A DNA stretch of 64,000 nt. Source: Candidatus Ruthia sp. Plio_17_S18 (GTDB lineage: Bacteria; Pseudomonadota; Gammaproteobacteria; PS1; Pseudothioglobaceae). Shown here in pieces: positions 29,252 to 37,976 of the stretch; positions within the stretch are counted from its first letter, which is position 1, and every line of letters starts with the position of its first letter. Location: assembly GCA_021730105.1 (NCBI GenBank), contig CP072538.1, positions 186,001 through 250,000 of the forward strand, read 5' to 3'. The position numbers and the translations under genes were made by a program. The notes below the pieces were generated by a model. That model had not been told where the DNA came from, did not search any database, and saw nothing but the letters and a program-made list of their open reading frames with translations.

Positions 29252-30555
29252 AAATTAGGTATTATTTTGTTAAAAATATCATCAAAACCACCATTTGATA
29301 TCACCACAAAGTGGCCATGATTAATAGCACTAAGGTGATTTACAATGTCTTCAACAGAGTCAAACAAATATGCTGAGTGATTGTTTTTAAACAAAGTATC
29401 AATGCCCCAATTACAATGCTTGGGTCGTAGTATTAAGGATTGATTGGCGTTTTTAAGCGCATCCACTAAAGTTTGTTGGTGTACGCCAGATTGCATGGTA
29501 TTAGATCTTAGTTCCAAAATAGCAATAATAGGCTCATCAGCCACCTTTGCACGCAAACCCTCAATTGTTGTTTTAATGGCGCTAGGATGATGAGCAAAGT
29601 CATCATACAAAGTAATGGACTCAGTTTGATGCTTGACTTCTAAGCGACGCTTCACCCCTTTAAAATTACTTAATGCTTTGCAAGCAACATCAAATGGCAC
29701 GCCAACGTGGTGCGCACTATAAATAGCGCATAGCCCATTTTCCATGTTATGCTCACCTAATAAATGCCACGATACCTGACTGTTCTCAACATTAAATTTT
29801 GTACCCATTTTTGTATTTATCAGAGTTTGAGTTGGTAAAGCTTGCTCCTCAGACCAAATGCCCTGTTTAAGTAGCGCATTAATATTTGCATTATTTTTTG
29901 GGTAAATAACCAAGCCATTACTAGGTATGGTGCGAATTAAATGATGGAATTGTTTTTGAATGTCTTTGAGTGAGTCAAAAATATCCGCGTGATCAAACTC
30001 TAAATTATTAATCACTAATGTTCTGGGGTGGTAATGAACAAACTTAGAGCGTTTGTCAAAAAAAGCCGTATCGTACTCATCAGCCTCAATCACAAAAAAG
30101 TTAGCATCAGTTAAACGTGACGATACCCCAAAATTTTGTGCAACCCCACCAATTAAAAAACTGGGATTGTAGCCAGAAAACTCCAGTATCCAAGTTAGCA
30201 TACTGGCTGTGGTGGTTTTGCCATGAGTACCTGACACGCCAAGCACCCATTTATCATGCAATATGTTTTCGCTTAGCCATTGTGCACCTGAGGTATACGG
30301 ATATTGCTGTGTGAGGACTTCCTCCACGCACGCATTACCACGAGACAGAGTATTGCCAATAATAAATAAATCAGCCTTGGGTAAATCTTTAGCTTTGTAG
30401 TTTTGCGTATAACTAATATTTTGCTCGTCAAGCTGGGTGCTCATTGGCGGATATACACCTTGATCCATTCCAGTAATTTGATGCCCCATTTGTTTAGCAA
30501 TCAAGGCAAGTGAGCCCATAAACGTACCAGCAATACCAAGAATATGAATGTGCAT
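29248..30555 (-). CDS. mpl: Murein peptide ligase Mpl
   Basis: Reattaches recycled L-Ala-D-Glu-mDAP tripeptide to UDP-MurNAc. 435 aa of the Mur ligase fold: MHIHILGIAGTFMGSLALIA, P-loop GVSGTHGKTTTASMLTW, VIEADEYDTAFFDKRSKFVH, NLEFDHADIF, LYDDFAHHPSAIKTTIEGLR. The DEYDTAFFD stretch separates Mpl from MurC. Operon order is msrB-mpl-ubiX. Confidence 0.94.
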   Translation of the reverse strand: MHIHILGIAGTFMGSLALIAKQMGHQITGMDQGVYPPMSTQLDEQNISYTQNYKAKDLPKADLFIIGNTLSRGNACVEEVLTQQYPYTSGAQWLSENILHDKWVLGVSGTHGKTTTASMLTWILEFSGYNPSFLIGGVAQNFGVSSRLTDANFFVIEADEYDTAFFDKRSKFVHYHPRTLVINNLEFDHADIFDSLKDIQKQFHHLIRTIPSNGLVIYPKNNANINALLKQGIWSEEQALPTQTLINTKMGTKFNVENSQVSWHLLGEHNMENGLCAIYSAHHVGVPFDVACKALSNFKGVKRRLEVKHQTESITLYDDFAHHPSAIKTTIEGLRAKVADEPIIAILELRSNTMQSGVHQQTLVDALKNANQSLILRPKHCNWGIDTLFKNNHSAYLFDSVEDIVNHLSAINHGHFVVISNGGFDDIFNKIIPNL

Positions 30556-30920
30556 TATGAGGGTTTAAAATCAAGTGAAGCAGAATTAATGCAATAGCGA
30601 TTGCCACTTGAGGTATGATCATCAGGAAAAACATGCCCAAGGTGGGCATTGCAATTAGCACACCTTGCTTCAACTCGGCTCATGCCGTGTGAATTATCAG
30701 TGATTAATTTAACATGATCAGCATTTGAAACATCAGAAAAACTAGGCCATCCCGTGCCTGAGTCAAATTTAGTATTAGATGAAAATAAAGCCTGATTGCA
30801 ACACACACAAAGATAATATCCTTGTTTATGATGGTTGTAATATTTGCCAGTAAACGGTGTTTCAGTACCTGCTTGTTGCGTGATTCTAAACTGCTCTGGG
30901 GTTAGTTTATTTAAATCCAT
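30555..30920 (-). CDS. msrB: Methionine-R-sulfoxide reductase MsrB
   Basis: 121 aa with both zinc CxxC pairs (CVCCNQALF and CANCNAHLGH) and the catalytic Cys in RYCINSASLDF; substrate motif FDSGTGWPSF. No N-terminal signal, so cytoplasmic. Shares one base with mpl. Confidence 0.96.
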   Translation of the reverse strand: MDLNKLTPEQFRITQQAGTETPFTGKYYNHHKQGYYLCVCCNQALFSSNTKFDSGTGWPSFSDVSNADHVKLITDNSHGMSRVEARCANCNAHLGHVFPDDHTSSGNRYCINSASLDFKPS

Positions 30921-30962
30921 TCGTGTATTATATGAGAATTAATAAAATTTTCCCCATTAAGT

Positions 30963-32051
30963 ATGAAAGTTTATTTAGTTGGTGGTGCAGTACGTGACCG
31001 TTTGTTGGGCGTTGCAGATGACAACACTGAAAAAGATTGGGTTGTGGTTGGTTCATCCAGTGCTGAAATGTTGGATTTAGGTTATCGACAAGTTGGTAAA
31101 TATTTTCCTGTTTTTCTACACCCAGGCACACAAGAAGAGTACGCCCTGGCAAGGTTAGAGCGCAAAATAAGTGTTGGATATAAAGGGTTTGAGTTTGACA
31201 CATCAAGCCAAGTTACGTTAGAGCAAGACTTATCACGCCGTGACTTAACCATCAATGCAATAGCACAAAAAGCGGATGAATTATTTGACCCATTTAATGG
31301 CCAAGAAGACCTAAACAATGGCATTTTACGCCACGTATCTGATGCCTTTAGCGAAGACCCAGTGCGTGTATTACGTGTGGCTAGATTTGCAGCACGCTTT
31401 AAAAAGTTTGGCTTTAAAGTAGCACGCCAAACCCACGAACTAATGAGCCAAATGGTTACCTCAGGCGAGGTAGATGCCCTCACTCCTGAACGTGTATTTA
31501 AAGAACTCAACAAGGCTTTATCGTATGAAACACCATCAGCTTTTTTTAAAGTATTAACCGCTTGTGGCGCCTATCAAAAAGATTTCCCCAGTCTTGATAA
31601 TCAAGCACACCAAAATCATAGCAATTCATTTGAGTTTTTGGATAATCTTAATACTGATAAGGCGTATATTAAATTCTCCATTTGGCTTAAAGATGAGCAT
31701 AGACACAATATTAAAGCCTTATGCAACACTATTAAATGCCCTAAACAATATCAGCAATTATCCGAACTGGTTAGTCAGTTTTACCAATTTGCACAGAATT
31801 TCACCGATCAATCAAGCAATGAAATATTTGATTTTTTTACCAAAATTGATGCGCTTAGACGCAAAGATAGATTTGAAGATTTGCTCACTACATTTCAACT
31901 ACTAGAGATTGATATTACGCCTATTGAACACCTAAGAGATTTACTTAAAGATATTGATATATCTCAACTGGATAAGTCAGATATTGGCAAAGCCATTCAA
32001 ATAGAAAAAAAGTTAATCATTAACTTGTTTCTTAAAACAATAAAGAAGTAA
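30963..32051 (+). CDS. cca: CCA-adding tRNA nucleotidyltransferase with degenerate HD region
   Basis: Adds or repairs the 3' CCA of tRNAs. The class II catalytic core is intact: MKVYLVGGAVRDRLLG, the DxD-equivalent EKDWVVVG, SRRDLTINAIAQ, ILRHVSDAFSEDPVRVLRVA. 362 aa against about 410 in Escherichia coli. Where gammaproteobacterial Cca carries an HD phosphohydrolase domain, the sequence reads NHSNSFEFLDNLNTDKAYIK and WLKDEHRHN. The family's HD pair is not evident, so the repair-associated phosphatase activities are probably lost. Confidence 0.93.
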   Translation: MKVYLVGGAVRDRLLGVADDNTEKDWVVVGSSSAEMLDLGYRQVGKYFPVFLHPGTQEEYALARLERKISVGYKGFEFDTSSQVTLEQDLSRRDLTINAIAQKADELFDPFNGQEDLNNGILRHVSDAFSEDPVRVLRVARFAARFKKFGFKVARQTHELMSQMVTSGEVDALTPERVFKELNKALSYETPSAFFKVLTACGAYQKDFPSLDNQAHQNHSNSFEFLDNLNTDKAYIKFSIWLKDEHRHNIKALCNTIKCPKQYQQLSELVSQFYQFAQNFTDQSSNEIFDFFTKIDALRRKDRFEDLLTTFQLLEIDITPIEHLRDLLKDIDISQLDKSDIGKAIQIEKKLIINLFLKTIKK

Positions 32052-32068
32052 TATCAAGAGAACTAAAT

Positions 32069-32960
32069 TCATTTTGAATGAGTTACAATAGCCATGCGAT
32101 TATCAAAAAAATAAAAATTGATCAATGTTATAGGCAACAAATAGCCGTTCTTTTTTTTAGGCATACGATAGAAAATAGCTTGTAATATTCTTGGCTCTAT
32201 TAAAGTGTAACCAAGTTCTTTAATAACAGATTTAATGGTTTCTAATGTTTTTCCATTATCATGGGTTAATAGTCCTCGTACATTTTCACCTAAAAATACT
32301 TTAGGCTCTATTTCTTTAACTGCTCTTGCAAATTCAAAAAACAAAGTTCCTCTTGTATCTTCAAAACCTAATTTATTTCCTACATAAGAGAATGCTTGGC
32401 ATTGAAATCTACCAGATAAAAATCTATATTCTTATATACGGTGAAATCTACATTGCTTATATCTCCTTCAATGACATTTCAAACAGGACGATTTTTTCTT
32501 AGTGTTGCATAAGCATTCTGATCTATTTTATTCAATGCTATAGCATTGAAACCAGATTTTTATAAACCAATTGCTAATCCACCTGTACCCGCAAATAATT
32601 CAATAGAGTGATAGTTTCGGATAGGTTTTATTTTTTGCTCTTCTTCCCAGCTAGATTCAAGCATTGCCTTTACTTGAGGGAATACATCTAAATCAGATAA
32701 AGAGTAACGTCCATTTTTTAGCGGCTTTACTTTTCCATTTTACATCCAACTGCTATTTTAGATATAGACATAATATCTGCCCAATAATGATTCAGAAACA
32801 GTTTCTCTAGATATTAAAATCACTGAACCCTTAATATTTTTCAAAAGACAATAAATATAGGCTTTTAAGTAAATTAGATGATTTTTTTCTAATTCTATCA
32901 AAACAGTATTAGTTTCAGCATCTAATTCATAACTGTTGGTGATTTTTCACTTTCAATCAC
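32069..32960 (-). pseudogene. DNA (cytosine-5) methyltransferase, broken and truncated
   Basis: Read on the minus strand from about 32960: GKVKPLKNGRYSLSDLDVFP, then SIELFAGTGGLAIGL (SAM-binding motif I) ending in a stop. KSGFNAIALNKIDQNAYATL, then RKNRPV and another stop. NVIEGDISNVDF, then out-of-frame traces of the PCQ catalytic loop with AFSYVGNKLGFEDTRGTL. Finally the open part FFEFARAVKEIEPKVFLGEN (motif VI, ENV) to VIKELGYTLIEPRIL. The target-recognition half after about residue 250 is absent. At least three stops and two frameshifts are needed. No partner restriction endonuclease was recognised. Confidence 0.85.
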
Positions 32961-33014
32961 ATTCTGTATATTTTTCAACTGTAACTTTGGTATGTTTATA
33001 CAAATTTTAATTAA

Positions 33015-33242
33015 TTACCATTTATGATTTTAAGGTTAACGATTAAAGGCATAAAAACACCCAAATTCAGGCAAAGAATTAACGAACGACTTGGTTTAAT
33101 TAGCAAAATCAAAACGCCTGTTATTTGGGTGCCTAATAAAGCTAAGACAGTAGTTTCTCAAAATTTACTCCTATCTGATTTTTCACACATAACATTATTA
33201 TTTCAGTACATATTTCCTTATACTGCAATATTAAGCATATAA
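33015..33242 (+). pseudogene. Possible KdtA/WaaA (KDO transferase) N-terminal remnant
   Basis: A 72-codon frame contains IKGIKTPKFRQRINERLGLI followed shortly by TPVIWV. This resembles the KdtA N terminus, where a basic 'R-G-x-K-x-P-x-Y-R-x-R-x-x-E-R-L-G' stretch precedes IWxHAVSVGE. The expected HAVSVGE continuation is missing and the rest of the frame is unlike the family. A short remnant is likelier than a gene. Similarity is judged by eye on about 30 residues only. Confidence 0.4.
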
Positions 33243-33336
33243 GACATATTTATGCACAACCCAATTTAAACTTTACATATTTTAACAGATGGAATCTTGT
33301 TATTTAGTGAGTGCATGATTTTAAGAGATTGAGTGA

Positions 33337-35811
33337 TTATTTTTCAACACGACAAAGCAAATCAAATTCACAATAATCACAGGCACTTTTGTTAGGCAAG
33401 ACAGTGGCGATGCCATGTTGAAAATCAAGACTAGCGGTATTTAAAGTTTTCTGCCAGATTTGAAGCTGTTCGTCCCATTCTTGGCATTTGCCTTTGTATT
33501 TGGATTGTTTGGGTAGAGAGTTTGGGTCTTTTGATAGTCCTTTGAAGTTGGTTTTGTTTGAGACCAGTTCAATAAGAGCCGCGCCTTGAACGTTGTTGGT
33601 GATGGCGTAAATGGGGAGTTGTGGCTCACTGATAGCGCTACCACACCAGCTGGAGATTGAGGTAGTGCCTGTTTTGTAATCAAAGATTATTTTGTCGCCA
33701 TTATTCATTTGGTCGAGTCTATCTAGTCGGGTTTCAAATTCTAAATTGGCAATATTAGCGGTGATGTTTTGTTCGATTGCCAGTATGCAAAAATATTCTC
33801 TAAGTTTGTCAGCTTCAATGAAAATGTGAATAAGACGAGAGAGCCTGAGTTTTTCTATTTTTTTAAAACCAGAGTTTGGGTGGTATTTGAGAGCGGCGTT
33901 TATTTTATTAAGAATAAGGCTGTCAAGTTCTTTGATGCTAAGGGCTAGGAGTTGTTCTTTTGAGGTAATTTCTTGATAAATATATTGCAAGGCGTTGTGG
34001 ATAATGCTGCCTTGTTCTAATCGGTTGATGCCAATATGTGGCGCATCAAAACTTGGGGTATTGAGTCGATGTGCAAAGCCTTTAAAAGCGCAAGCCATTT
34101 GGTCTTTTAAAATGCGAACACCTGATTTTATTTTGGGTTTTTCTAAATGGGTTGTGTGAGTGTCAACAATAGACTCTAGCGTAATGGGCGATATTTTTTG
34201 AATATGGCTTGTGTTAATGGCTGGGTCAAACTCTACCAGTGGTGAAGGTAATTGCTCATTTTCAAGGTGTGTTAGTGCATAGGAAAACACGACTTTGTCG
34301 GCAAGTGAGCTTAAATTTTCCAGTGTGTTTGTAGCGTCAGTTGCAATCAGCCCGTAATCTGTGTGTGGGATTCGGTGTGTTACGCTGATATCATGTGTAA
34401 TAAAACGAGTTGAGTTGAGTCGCGCGGGTAAGAATTGGTTAGTCATGCCTAGTACCCAAGCCTCGTCAAAATATAAGCCTTGTGCTTCTAAAGCGCCTAG
34501 AATGTGGATATTGGTTTTACTTGCTTGCGCCTGGAAAATAACTTGAGTGGTTAAATTGTCTAACTGTTTGATGGCAGATTGGGCGCTAACTTTAGTATGA
34601 TAAAGTGAAAGTCGATTAAGCTCTAAACTGGTTTTTAAGTATTTGTTAAATAGTTGATATTCGGTGCTGCTTAGGCTCCTATCAGTAGCAAACCCCCAAA
34701 TTTTAAGCGTGTCATTAAAGGTTAAAAGGTGGGATTCAAGTGTGTTATTGGTTGATTTTTCACGCTTAATATTTTTGATAATGGCCTCTAGTATTGGGCA
34801 TTTTGACAAAGCTTTGTCAATTTTATCCAAACTAAATTCATCAACAGATAAGGACAAAACTTGGTTTATTAATAGGCTTCTGGATGATCTTTCTTGTTGG
34901 TAGCCAGAGACATAAACGCAAGTGGCAATTTGGTTGAATAATACACTTTGGATTTTGTTGCATTGTAATTGGGTGGATAATGTCAAAATTGATAATAAAC
35001 CTTGAATCAGTGGGTATTGATTTAAGCGTAAGCCTAAGGATATATTATAGGATTTTTGCCCAATTTCAGTAAGCAAATTATCAAACACTTGGTCAAAAAT
35101 AGAGCTTAACTGATGTTGTATATCATGAAGTTGTGGGATAACAATAACGACTGATTTATCAGGATTATTATCAAAGTGTGCTTTTGCCCATTGAGCGGCT
35201 TTGAGGATTTCGCTTGTGGTGGTATCAAAAGTGAGGGCTGATATATAGTGAGTTTTGTTAGCGTTAATTTGTTGATATCCGATTGTATCGAACAAAAGTT
35301 GTTGTTGAGGCGTTAGGGTTTTAAAACCGTATATATGAGGTTTGGTGACTGATACATTGGCTTTAATAATTAAACTTGGCAGGTCGTGTAAATCAACCAA
35401 ACCTAGGGTTAATTTGGTGTTTTTATAGGCGTTAATCCAAGTACTAAACAATTCTGATGAGCGTATTTTTGAGCAAGCTAACTCGTTCAAATCAATTAAA
35501 TGATTGGCGCAATAATCATTATTTTTAACCACTTCATCCAATAGGCGTTGGTCTGTGCTTTGCCTTAGTTTTTGCATGGATTGTTTGATAAGGTGTCTTG
35601 ATTCAATTTGGTCAATAAAACGTAAGTTTGAATTAGGGTTGATTTGGCGCCAAGTATGGCGCAAATATTGCCCCCAAGATAAGGCCTTTGGTAGTTGGGT
35701 ATTGCTATGTTGAATGGCGAAGGTTTTTTTAAAAGCCAGTACTTGTCGATTATTGGCTAAAACAATGGTGTCTTTAGCGTTAAGATTGGTTAGTTCAGCA
35801 TTAATCAACAT
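33337..35811 (-). CDS. AddB-like PD-(D/E)XK nuclease / probable DNA repair protein
   Basis: About 824 aa. The N-terminal two thirds look like an inactivated helicase-type scaffold ([27 protein letters not shown]). The C-terminal nuclease domain has [32 protein letters not shown] (D-x-K catalytic core), and EPQLPIYAI. Cysteines at DQMACAFKG and [14 protein letters not shown] fit an AddB-type iron-sulfur staple. It resembles the proteobacterial 'probable DNA repair protein' family related to AddB/RecB. The partner helicase is not in the window. Its 5' end overlaps engB by 11-17 nt (ATG 35811 or 35817). Confidence 0.8.
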   Translation of the reverse strand: MLINAELTNLNAKDTIVLANNRQVLAFKKTFAIQHSNTQLPKALSWGQYLRHTWRQINPNSNLRFIDQIESRHLIKQSMQKLRQSTDQRLLDEVVKNNDYCANHLIDLNELACSKIRSSELFSTWINAYKNTKLTLGLVDLHDLPSLIIKANVSVTKPHIYGFKTLTPQQQLLFDTIGYQQINANKTHYISALTFDTTTSEILKAAQWAKAHFDNNPDKSVVIVIPQLHDIQHQLSSIFDQVFDNLLTEIGQKSYNISLGLRLNQYPLIQGLLSILTLSTQLQCNKIQSVLFNQIATCVYVSGYQQERSSRSLLINQVLSLSVDEFSLDKIDKALSKCPILEAIIKNIKREKSTNNTLESHLLTFNDTLKIWGFATDRSLSSTEYQLFNKYLKTSLELNRLSLYHTKVSAQSAIKQLDNLTTQVIFQAQASKTNIHILGALEAQGLYFDEAWVLGMTNQFLPARLNSTRFITHDISVTHRIPHTDYGLIATDATNTLENLSSLADKVVFSYALTHLENEQLPSPLVEFDPAINTSHIQKISPITLESIVDTHTTHLEKPKIKSGVRILKDQMACAFKGFAHRLNTPSFDAPHIGINRLEQGSIIHNALQYIYQEITSKEQLLALSIKELDSLILNKINAALKYHPNSGFKKIEKLRLSRLIHIFIEADKLREYFCILAIEQNITANIANLEFETRLDRLDQMNNGDKIIFDYKTGTTSISSWCGSAISEPQLPIYAITNNVQGAALIELVSNKTNFKGLSKDPNSLPKQSKYKGKCQEWDEQLQIWQKTLNTASLDFQHGIATVLPNKSACDYCEFDLLCRVEK

Positions 35812-36400
35812 AGTCAAAAAAGGTATCTAATCGAGCCCACAATGTTTCTAAACCCTGTTTTTTTAGGCTGGAAAATAACTGCACATCAACATAAGGGTGC
35901 TTTTTAATTTGATTACGAACTTTAAGGTAGGTATTGCTGGCGACACCTTTTTTAAGTTTATCAGATTTGGTGAGTATGATTTGTGTGGGTAAATTAATAC
36001 TATGACACCAGTTAAGCATCATTTGGTCAAAAGGTTTGAGTGGATGGCGAACATCCATAACCAGCACTGCACCGCGAAGGCAATCGCGTTTGTTAAAGTA
36101 TTCATTCATGTCTTCGTTCCATTTGGCTTTGACACGTTCTGGTACTTTGGCATAGCCATAGCCAGGTAAATCAACTAGACGACGGTTTTTATCAAGCTCA
36201 AAAAAAACCAAATGTTGAGTTCTACCAGGCGTGCGCGATACTTTGGCAAGTTTGTTTTGTAGCGTGAGTGTATTAATGGCACTTGACTTGCCCGCATTTG
36301 ACCGACCAGCAAAAATAACCTCATACCCCTCGTCTGACGGACAGCCTTTTAAAGAGGGGCAAGATAGCAGAAATTTGGCTTGGTGGTAGTGTTTGCGCAT
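35801..36400 (-). CDS. engB: Ribosome biogenesis GTPase EngB (YihA/YsxC)
   Basis: 199 aa. G1 [20 protein letters not shown]2 region [11 protein letters not shown]3 [14 protein letters not shown]4 LTKSDKL, typical of EngB, which supports 50S assembly and is usually essential. Its start codon lies beside the divergent cytochrome promoter. Confidence 0.95.
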   Translation of the reverse strand: MRKHYHQAKFLLSCPSLKGCPSDEGYEVIFAGRSNAGKSSAINTLTLQNKLAKVSRTPGRTQHLVFFELDKNRRLVDLPGYGYAKVPERVKAKWNEDMNEYFNKRDCLRGAVLVMDVRHPLKPFDQMMLNWCHSINLPTQIILTKSDKLKKGVASNTYLKVRNQIKKHPYVDVQLFSSLKKQGLETLWARLDTFFDYVD

Positions 36401-36448
36401 TGTTAAAAACGGTGTATAATCGAAGACTCGTGGTCATTTATTGACCAC
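36392..36448 (+). promoter_or_regulatory. Cytochrome c promoter and leader hairpin
   Basis: TTTGCG (36392-36397), 17-bp spacer, TATAAT (36415-36420). The -35 overlaps the engB start on the other strand. In the presumed 5' leader, GTGGTCA (36430-36436) pairs with TGACCAC (36442-36448) across a 5-nt loop. A strong AAGGAGAGA Shine-Dalgarno then precedes ATG 36476. The stem could stabilise the mRNA or be an operator. Confidence 0.6.
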
Positions 36449-36475
36449 TAATTTTAATGATAAGGAGAGAGCGTA

Positions 36476-36766
36476 ATGAAGAGAATTTTATTAGTAGCAA
36501 CTGTCGCTACATTTACAATGGGTTTTGCTCAAGCAGATGGCGCAGCAGATTATGCTGGCGGTGGTTGTGCTAGTTGTCATGGTGCTACAGGTGTATCAGC
36601 CATTCCAATTTATCCTAACCTTGCTGGACAAAAGGCGGATTATACTGTTAAGCAACTAAAAGATTTTCAAACAGGCGCACGTAAAGACCCAACTATGAAT
36701 GCAATGGCGGCAATAATTGCTGGTAAAGAACAATCAATTGCTGATTTCTTGGCAGCACAAAAATAG
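36476..36766 (+). CDS. Monohaem class I cytochrome c, periplasmic
   Basis: 96 aa. Signal peptide MKRILLVATVATFTMGFAQA, then haem site GGGCASCHGATG and the distal Met region around MNAMAAIIAGKEQSIADFL. The LAGQKADYTVKQLKDFQTGA segment is typical of cytochrome c553/c4-type domains. First of three tandem cytochromes; likely a soluble electron carrier between sulfur oxidation or the bc1 complex and the terminal oxidase (inference). Confidence 0.9.
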   Translation: MKRILLVATVATFTMGFAQADGAADYAGGGCASCHGATGVSAIPIYPNLAGQKADYTVKQLKDFQTGARKDPTMNAMAAIIAGKEQSIADFLAAQK

Positions 36767-36785
36767 TCCTTGTTTTTGTGCTGAC

Positions 36786-36813
36786 AAATCCCTAATTTAT
36801 TAGGGATTTTTTT
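36786..36813 (+). terminator. Rho-independent terminator after the first cytochrome
   Basis: AAATCCCTAA (36786-36795), 4-nt loop, TTAGGGATTT (36800-36809), running into a T-tract. Perfect 10-bp stem. It separates the first cytochrome from the mutated second copy, which therefore may be poorly transcribed. Confidence 0.85.
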
Positions 36814-36825
36814 AACAACATAATA

Positions 36826-37119
36826 ATGAAAAAAATACTACACTACATATTAGCCATGATGACACTAAGCACTACTTTTGGTGTGCAAGCCTCTGGTAAA
36901 TCTGTGGATGATTTATTAGGCTGTTCGTCTTTTCATGGTATTGATGTTAAACCCGCCACATCTGCCTATCCTGCTTTGGCTGGCAAAGGTGCTATGTGGC
37001 TTGTTAAGCAATTAAAAGATTTTCAATCTGGCGTGCGTAAAGACCCAGCTATGAATGCAATGGCACCAATAGTTGCTGGCCATGAGCAAGCAATTACTGA
37101 TTATTTATCCAAGCAATAA
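36826..37119 (+). CDS. Cytochrome c paralogue with mutated haem motif (CSSFH)
   Basis: 97 aa, paralogue of the preceding gene: MWLVKQLKDFQSGVRKDPAM and NAMAPIVAGHEQAITDYL match it closely. The signal peptide is present (MKKILHYILAMMTLSTTFGV). The haem site reads LLGCSSFHGIDV: the second Cys of CxxCH is replaced by Phe (TTT instead of TGT or TGC). Only one thioether bond could form. It sits behind a terminator without a clear promoter or Shine-Dalgarno. Either a decaying duplicate or an unusual single-Cys haem protein; the first is likelier. Confidence 0.8.
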   Translation: MKKILHYILAMMTLSTTFGVQASGKSVDDLLGCSSFHGIDVKPATSAYPALAGKGAMWLVKQLKDFQSGVRKDPAMNAMAPIVAGHEQAITDYLSKQ

Positions 37120-37205
37120 AAAAACCATCCTTCATTTCACTATTTTAGTAGACCAAGGCTAATGTATAATGTTGACTTATTTTTTTTCAAAAAAACGCAT
37201 ATCTT

Positions 37206-37853
37206 ATGAATAAATTAGCCTCAATTTTTATTATTGCAATCGCTTTTACTTCAATTAATGTTTCTGCATCTGGTGATGTTGCCAAAGGTAAGGTTACTTC
37301 AGCAACTTGTGTCGCTTGTCATGGTGTTCAGGGTAATTCAGTGGTGACTACCTTTCCTAAATTAGCCGGGCAGGGCGAAGGTTATTTACTAAAGCAGTTA
37401 CAAGATTTTAAATCAAATGCCCGTCAAGATGCGATTATGAAAGGCACTGTTGCACCATTAACTAAGGACGATATGGCGAATTTAGCCGCTTATTTTTCCA
37501 AGCAAACCATCACCCAAAGTGTTGCCAGTACAAGTACAAGTGCCAATATTGCTTTGGGTGAACAACTTTATAGAGGCGGTAATAAGGACAAAGGCGTAAC
37601 GGCTTGTATTGCTTGTCATGGTCCTACAGGAGCGGGCATTCCTTCTGCTAAGTTTCCAGCTTTGGCCTCTCAGCATGCGACTTATATAATCAAACAACTC
37701 ATCGCTTTCCGTCAAGATGCGCATAATGTACAAATGGGTGCCAATGCACCTGAGCGTAATAATGATTATGAAGGCATGATGAGAAACATCACCAAACATT
37801 TAAGCAATAAAGAGATTGAAGCGGTTTCTCAATATATTTCTGGTTTGCATTAA
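37206..37853 (+). CDS. Dihaem cytochrome c4
   Basis: 215 aa with a signal peptide (to about residue 22), first domain haem site TCVACHGVQGNS and second domain haem site ACIACHGPTGAG. Each is followed by LAGQ/LASQ-type helices and Met ligand regions (AIMKGTVAPLT, EGMMRNITKHLS). Periplasmic c4 donates electrons to terminal oxidases. A -10 element TATAAT lies at 37165-37170, so it is probably transcribed separately. Confidence 0.93.
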   Translation: MNKLASIFIIAIAFTSINVSASGDVAKGKVTSATCVACHGVQGNSVVTTFPKLAGQGEGYLLKQLQDFKSNARQDAIMKGTVAPLTKDDMANLAAYFSKQTITQSVASTSTSANIALGEQLYRGGNKDKGVTACIACHGPTGAGIPSAKFPALASQHATYIIKQLIAFRQDAHNVQMGANAPERNNDYEGMMRNITKHLSNKEIEAVSQYISGLH

Positions 37854-37887
37854 ATTAAAAGATGAGTCAAAGCTAAAAGTCTCAATT

Positions 37888-37919
37888 AATAAAAGAGGCG
37901 GTTATGCTGCCTTTTTATT
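37888..37919 (+). terminator. Terminator after cytochrome c4
   Basis: AATAAAAGAGGC pairs with GCCTTTTTATT around the loop GGTTATGCT, with the T-run inside the descending arm. It lies 35 bp past the c4 stop and just before the tig promoter region (TATAAT at 37934-37939). Confidence 0.65.
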
Positions 37920-37976
37920 ACCTGTATTTTAGGTATAATTGGCTTTTTTTTCAAGTATAACAACGGATTGAACGCA

